Shown here piece after piece: positions 5,386 through 8,098 of a stretch of DNA of 8,098 nucleotides. The notes under the pieces were generated by a model that had not been told where the DNA came from, searched no databases, and worked only from the letters and a program-made list of their open reading frames with translations. Positions within the stretch are counted from its first letter, which is position 1. Every line of letters begins with the position of its first letter. This stretch comes from UBA10002 sp964373775 (lineage in GTDB: Bacteria; Patescibacteriota; Minisyncoccia; Phycocordibacterales; UBA10002): positions 1 through 8,098 of the forward strand of contig CAYJWA010000038.1 of NCBI GenBank assembly GCA_964373775.1, given 5' to 3'. The position numbers were made by a program, and so were the translations under genes.

Positions 5386-6360
5386 ATGAATCGTCCTCTT
5401 GTCGTCGGCTCCGTTGCGTTTGATGTAATATTCGGCATCCACGGAAAGATTCAGGATGAGATTTTGGTTGAGAAGAATGGGAAACTTGGAAGGCAGAATC
5501 TGATGTTCACCGCCAAGACGCGGGAGCATTTTTGGGGCGGGACGGGCGGCAATATCGCCTACGGACTGGGGCTTCTCAAGACAAAGCCGCTTCTCTTTTC
5601 TCTTGCGGGAAAGGATTTTGAAGGAAGCGGATTCGGACCTCATCTTAAAAAAGCAGGTGTGGATTCGCGCGTAGTAGTGAATGAGAAAAGCTGGACCGCT
5701 GTGTTTTACGGAATGTCTGACGAACTCGGACAACAAATCGGCGTATACCAACCGAACGCGTACGAAAAGATTCATACCCTTTCCCTTTCAAAAACGCTGA
5801 CACCGCATGACTTCAATGATATGAGTGTCGCTATTTTTTCCGCCGGAACAGGCAAGAGCATTTACCGACATATGAAAGAAGCCCGCGAAAAGTGCGGTAA
5901 GAATATAACTATCATCTTTGACCCTGGACAAGTTATCTCTATTTTTTATGACAAAACGCTTTTGGAGAAAACCATTGCGCTCGCCGACATCTTCATCGGC
6001 AACGAGGTAGAGTGCAAACAACTGCAAGCTATTCTCGGATATAGCCACGACAAACTTCTCGCCAAAGGTCTCCGTGCGGTCATTGAAACCCGCGGCGAAA
6101 AAGGCAGCATTCTCTTCGAACATTCTGATGTTGCAAGTAACACCGATAGGCAGTATTTGCAACGATTGCAAACAACGGTCATTAGTCCGATCAGGCCGAA
6201 AAAAGTAGTGGAGACAACAGGAGCCGGCGATGCGTACCGCGCGGGGATGATTGCAAAACTTCTTGAAGGCAAAACGCTCAAAGAATCCTGCGAATTCGGC
6301 TCCAAAATCGCCTCCCTCTCTGTTGCCTTTCGCGGGGCGCAGACATACCTATTGGCATAA
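5386..6360 (+). CDS. PfkB-family kinase, probable adenosine/nucleoside kinase
   Basis: 324-aa ribokinase-fold kinase of typical PfkB length. The N-terminus VGSVAFDVIF (7-16) provides the first strand and substrate aspartate (D13). The glycine-rich substrate signature is GGTGGN (51-56), preceded by HFW as in nucleoside-type members. The second signature, ETTGAGDAYRAG (276-287), contains the anion hole and catalytic base D282. The family includes ribokinase, fructokinase and adenosine kinase; sequence alone does not fix the sugar. The GDAYRAG form and the position directly after SAH hydrolase favour adenosine to AMP, which would pull SAH hydrolysis forward (inference). The Shine-Dalgarno is weak (GGA 9 nt upstream). 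The frame ends in tandem stops (TAA TAG). It is co-directional with ahcY across a gap holding a large hairpin, so co-transcription is possible but not assured. Confidence 0.85.
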   Translation: MNRPLVVGSVAFDVIFGIHGKIQDEILVEKNGKLGRQNLMFTAKTREHFWGGTGGNIAYGLGLLKTKPLLFSLAGKDFEGSGFGPHLKKAGVDSRVVVNEKSWTAVFYGMSDELGQQIGVYQPNAYEKIHTLSLSKTLTPHDFNDMSVAIFSAGTGKSIYRHMKEAREKCGKNITIIFDPGQVISIFYDKTLLEKTIALADIFIGNEVECKQLQAILGYSHDKLLAKGLRAVIETRGEKGSILFEHSDVASNTDRQYLQRLQTTVISPIRPKKVVETTGAGDAYRAGMIAKLLEGKTLKESCEFGSKIASLSVAFRGAQTYLLA

Positions 6361-6373
6361 TAGAACATATGTT

Positions 6374-6606
6374 GAGGCAGACCTATCTGCGTGAGTACAC
6401 GCACCGGCAAACCGGAATGTCGGTTGAGTCCGTGAACTTCACGCGGTGCGCCTGCTCCTTGAAAGGTTGGATAAAAATTCCTCAAAACCGCATGCGGCAA
6501 AAGTCAGCAAGAGAGATTGTTCAGAGGCAGCGGTAGATCGTATCATCGCGTAGGCCGACCGAAGCAATACAGTTGCAAGAACGACCTAGGGAGGTTGTGC
6601 TTTTTT
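6374..6606 (+). ncRNA. Candidate structured RNA downstream of the kinase gene
   Basis: The stretch 6361-6604 holds no confident gene but is rich in pairings that nest without conflict. A hairpin GCAGA-CCTA-TCTGC lies at 6377-6390. A three-way junction follows: P1 is CGCACCG/CGGTGCG (6400-6406/6444-6450). Inside it are P2, AACCG/CGGTT (6410-6414/6421-6425), and P3, CGTGA-ACT-TCACG (6431-6443), which stacks directly on P1. Further hairpins are AGCAA/TTGTT (6506-6510/6517-6521) and GCAA/TTGC (6564-6576). The end is a terminator hairpin with a T-run. GAGGCAG occurs twice (6374-6380, 6524-6530). I found no match to tmRNA, SRP RNA, RNase P RNA or 6S cores. It could be a free RNA, a structured kinase 3' UTR, or chance folding around a 55-codon reading frame (6369-6536). 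The 5' end is uncertain. Confidence 0.35.
6581..6606 (+). terminator. Rho-independent terminator
   Basis: ACGACC (6581-6586) pairs with GGTTGT (6593-6598), including one G.T, around a TAGGGA loop. It is followed by GC, then six T (6601-6606), and another T-run shortly after. It would end transcription of the kinase mRNA or of the candidate RNA. The T-run overlaps the last codons of the opposing gene that ends at 6605. Confidence 0.65.
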
Positions 6607-7003
6607 ATATTTTTTGGGAAAGAAGATCGGAAAGCCGCAAAGATACAAACCCAAGAATCCCCAGTTGAATTGCCGGCGTCAATCCGACATTGAGAAGAGG
6701 GATAATCGGCATCGCATCCGCATAGACCCAGCGGCCCGAGCCGAGCGCCCACCTTTCGAGAACAATAGCGAAAATGACTAAAGCGGCGTACAGAATCCAG
6801 CGGCTTTGTCTCAAGTACGCGAATCGGAAAAACGGATACGCAAAAATCGCAATCACCGCCGCGTCAAAGAGCGCGGCGCGCAGAAGAATCAGATTCGTAA
6901 TCTCCCCGCCCTGATACGAAAGATACAAAACAGAATGTAACTCTTCCCAAACAAAATTCAGAAAAACCGCGGCAAGAAAAATGTATATCAGATTTCTTGT
7001 CAT
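6605..7003 (-). CDS. Four-helix membrane protein of unknown function
   Basis: 132-aa integral membrane protein. Hydrophobic segments lie at about 4-18, 37-62, 68-87 and 100-122. Several polar and aromatic clusters sit at helix ends and look conserved rather than random: FVWEELHS (17-24), LERWALGSGRWVY (82-94), and DAMPIIP (96-102) with LTPAIQLG (108-115). The pattern of Glu/His with Trp and Arg near the membrane face is what one sees in small membrane enzymes or carriers. I cannot assign a family with confidence. ATG 7003 is supported by GGTGA about 8 nt upstream (minus strand). The last codons overlap the T-run of the opposing terminator. A perfect 32-bp palindrome lies in its upstream region. 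Confidence 0.8.
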   Translation of the reverse strand: MTRNLIYIFLAAVFLNFVWEELHSVLYLSYQGGEITNLILLRAALFDAAVIAIFAYPFFRFAYLRQSRWILYAALVIFAIVLERWALGSGRWVYADAMPIIPLLNVGLTPAIQLGILGFVSLRLSDLLSQKI

Positions 7004-7033
7004 GTTCTTTCACCGCCTATTTGCCGCCCGCCA

Positions 7034-7065
7034 ATATTCCTACATTCCTAGGAATGTAGGAATAT
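7034..7065. repeat. Perfect 32-bp palindrome
   Basis: The left arm ATATTCCTACATTCCT (7034-7049) and the right arm AGGAATGTAGGAATAT (7050-7065) are exact reverse complements with no spacer. Each arm also contains an internal direct repeat of ATTCCTA. It lies 30 bp upstream of the membrane-protein start and 94 bp downstream of the SWIB gene stop, both on the minus strand. The rest of this gap (7066-7158) shows no gene. It contains AAAAATTTT and a GC-rich stretch but no feature I can name. Confidence 0.85.
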
Positions 7066-7158
7066 ACCACTGCCCTGCTCGCGCAACTTTCGCTAAAAAT
7101 TTTCTGATACCCCGCTTGGCGCTGCGCTACCGACGCCCTGTTCCAAAAAACGATTGGA

Positions 7159-7413
7159 CTAGGAGAGGTGCGCGGACACGAGTTTCGTCATCTCAAACAT
7201 ATTGACGACATCCTTGCCGCCGAAGACCTTCTTGAGTGCGGCATCCGCTTTGATATTGCGTTTATTCGCGGGGTCTTGAAGATTCTTTCCCTTAATATAC
7301 ACCCACAATTTCTTCACCACCTCCGACCGGGGCATTGGCCCATTCCCGACAACTGCGGCGAGTTCCGCGCTCACCGTAAGCGGCTTCATAAAAGCCGAGT
7401 TCTCTTTTGCCAT
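7159..7413 (-). CDS. SWIB/MDM2-domain protein
   Basis: 84-aa protein consisting almost entirely of one SWIB domain. Recognisable features are the N-terminal KPLTVSAELAAVVG (10-23), PMPRSEVVKKLWVYIKGKNLQDP (26-48) with the hallmark W37 and the K/NLQDP turn, NKRNIKAD (50-57), and the C-terminal KKVFGGKDVVNMFEMTKLVSAHL (61-83). SWIB domains occur in eukaryotic chromatin remodellers and p53-binding MDM2, and as small stand-alone bacterial proteins, notably in chlamydiae and many reduced-genome bacteria. The bacterial role is usually considered to be DNA- or chromatin-associated, but is not established here. The start at 7413 has only a weak GAG upstream. It lies next to the zinc-ribbon protein gene, also on the minus strand, with a likely promoter in between. 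Confidence 0.92.
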   Translation of the reverse strand: MAKENSAFMKPLTVSAELAAVVGNGPMPRSEVVKKLWVYIKGKNLQDPANKRNIKADAALKKVFGGKDVVNMFEMTKLVSAHLS

Positions 7414-7453
7414 ATTCTCGTTTATTACTTAATAAAATTGGCTCCTGTAACTT

Positions 7454-7482
7454 ATTCTATACTACCACAACCGAAAGGCAAA
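7454..7482 (-). promoter_or_regulatory. Predicted promoter of the SWIB gene
   Basis: On the minus strand, TTTGCC (-35; plus 7477-7482) and TAGAAT (-10; 7454-7459) are 17 bp apart, giving a leader of about 35 nt. The -35 overlaps one arm of a perfect inverted repeat GCAAAC-GCTATT-GTTTGC (7478-7495), which could be an operator. It could instead be a hairpin closing the upstream gene's transcript, although it lacks a T-run. Confidence 0.4.
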
Positions 7483-7526
7483 CGCTATTGTTTGCAGACA
7501 CGCTGTGCCGTTCCTTGCATTACGCA

Positions 7527-8027
7527 CTACTTTTTTGCGGCTTTCCGCGGCTTTTTAGTGCCGCGTTTGGCAGAAGAAGTTTTTCCTCCTTTCGCCGCTC
7601 CCGCCTGCGAATGGGCGCCGCCCATGCGCGCAACCACTATATCCAATTTTGCGTTCATCGCATCCATCTGCCGTTTGAGGTCATCAAGCCGTACGCCCGC
7701 ACCCTGCGGCGCGGGAGAAAAAGCCGAGGAAGCGCCGCGCTTCTGAAAATCGCGCCCCTCCGCGCGCGGAGAGTTATCTCTCCTTTTCATAAAACACTCT
7801 TTGCAATATACAGGCTTGTCGCCGCTCGGACGAAACGGCACCTCGCACGGTTTATGGCAATCTGCGCAGGTGGCCTTAAACATCTCCGCCTGTCCCCCGT
7901 CTCTCCCTCCTCCCCGCCTAAAATCCCGCCCGCCCTGTCCCCCAAAATCCGGACGGCGAGTCCCTCTGTCATCAAACCGCCGCGTATTTTTATTCCCCCC
8001 AAACCCGTTTGATTGTTGTTCGCTCAT
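7527..8027 (-). CDS. Zinc-ribbon protein (CxxC-x17-CxxC) with RG-rich head and basic tail
   Basis: 166-aa protein in three parts. Residues 1-47 are low-complexity and rich in Gly, Arg, Asp and Phe (RG/GG repeats), resembling RNA-binding RGG regions. Residues 49-79 are a zinc ribbon: CADC at 54-57 and CKEC at 75-78 with exactly 17 residues between, matching the known CxxC-x17-CxxC domain family. The segment VRLDDLKRQMDAMNAKLDIVVARM (about 111-134) looks like a short coiled coil for self-association. The end is Ala/Lys-rich (AKRGTKKPRKAAKK), like a histone H1-type tail. Together this predicts a nucleic-acid-binding protein. ATG 8027 is chosen because AAGAG lies about 8 nt upstream; an in-frame GTG at 8066 would add 13 hydrophobic residues with no support. 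Confidence 0.82.
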   Translation of the reverse strand: MSEQQSNGFGGNKNTRRFDDRGTRRPDFGGQGGRDFRRGGGRDGGQAEMFKATCADCHKPCEVPFRPSGDKPVYCKECFMKRRDNSPRAEGRDFQKRGASSAFSPAPQGAGVRLDDLKRQMDAMNAKLDIVVARMGGAHSQAGAAKGGKTSSAKRGTKKPRKAAKK

Positions 8028-8053
8028 ATAATCAACTCTTAGTAGTAAACCCA

Positions 8054-8094
8054 GCACCTTGACCACAGGGTGCCTGCCTGCCGAAGGCCTCGGC
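8054..8094. repeat. Tandem GC-rich hairpins at window end
   Basis: Two hairpins follow each other. The first is GCACCTT/AGGGTGC (8054-8060/8067-8073, one G.T) with a GACCAC loop. The second is GCCGA-AGGCC-TCGGC (8080-8094). Between them, TGCC and TGCCTG are repeated. They lie upstream of the zinc-ribbon gene, beyond its start. The second hairpin's GCCGAAGGC core resembles a dispersed repeat. The window ends here, so the element may continue. Confidence 0.5.
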
Positions 8095-8098
8095 GCAG

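Noticed and set aside
5946..6500. Minus-strand open frame spanning the kinase end and the structured region
   Set aside because: It is mostly antisense to the PfkB signature region and shows no domain. It does show that open frames occur by chance in this stretch.
7168..8012. Plus-strand open frames opposite the SWIB and zinc-ribbon genes
   Set aside because: The opposite strand carries recognisable domains, and the plus-strand translations are low-complexity shadows.
8028..8066. GTG start extending the zinc-ribbon protein by 13 residues
   Set aside because: An ATG with an AAGAG Shine-Dalgarno lies downstream, and the extension is unlike the rest of the protein.
1..8098. CRISPR array, insertion sequence, integrase or toxin-antitoxin system
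   Set aside because: There are no regularly spaced repeats of CRISPR length, and no transposase, recombinase or toxin-like coding region.

Overview
The window reads as a compact bacterial chromosome segment of moderate GC with short intergenic gaps. My best guess is a Candidate Phyla Radiation (Patescibacteria, Parcubacteria-like) genome. This rests on small stand-alone SWIB and CxxC-x17-CxxC zinc-ribbon proteins, several small lineage-type proteins, and intergenic gaps filled with simple palindromic or A/T-patterned repeats. No ribosomal or phylogenetic marker is present, so this placement is inference. All ten protein genes read cleanly in the standard bacterial code.

Left part (1-2990): a tRNA-Gln(CUG) on the minus strand is followed by a plus-strand HAD-family phosphatase, which converges on an inositol-monophosphatase-family phosphatase (minus). 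Upstream of that, also on the minus strand, is a class I fructose-bisphosphate aldolase with its own promoter and a clear intrinsic terminator. Aldolase and phosphatase together could form a gluconeogenic step pair (triose phosphates to FBP to F6P), though the phosphatase substrate is not provable here.

Middle part (2990-6607): everything lies on the plus strand. A divergent promoter region opens a secreted coiled-coil protein of unknown function, then a 62-aa single-pass membrane protein with a strong ribosome binding site and a good terminator. Next come S-adenosylhomocysteine hydrolase and a PfkB-family kinase. Together these fit clearance of SAH, with adenosine rephosphorylated to AMP. 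They are separated by a gap of about 125 bp occupied by a roughly 93-nt imperfect inverted repeat. After the kinase is a roughly 240-bp stretch with no confident gene. It folds on paper into a three-way junction plus further hairpins and ends in an intrinsic terminator; it is the best candidate here for an undescribed structured RNA.

Right part (6605-8098): three minus-strand genes encode a four-helix membrane protein with conserved-looking polar motifs, a SWIB-domain protein, and a zinc-ribbon protein with an RG/G-rich head and a Lys/Ala-rich histone-H1-like tail. A perfect 32-bp palindrome lies between the first two. Both window edges carry GC-rich inverted repeats that look like dispersed elements. 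No insertion sequence, CRISPR array, phage gene or rRNA was seen.
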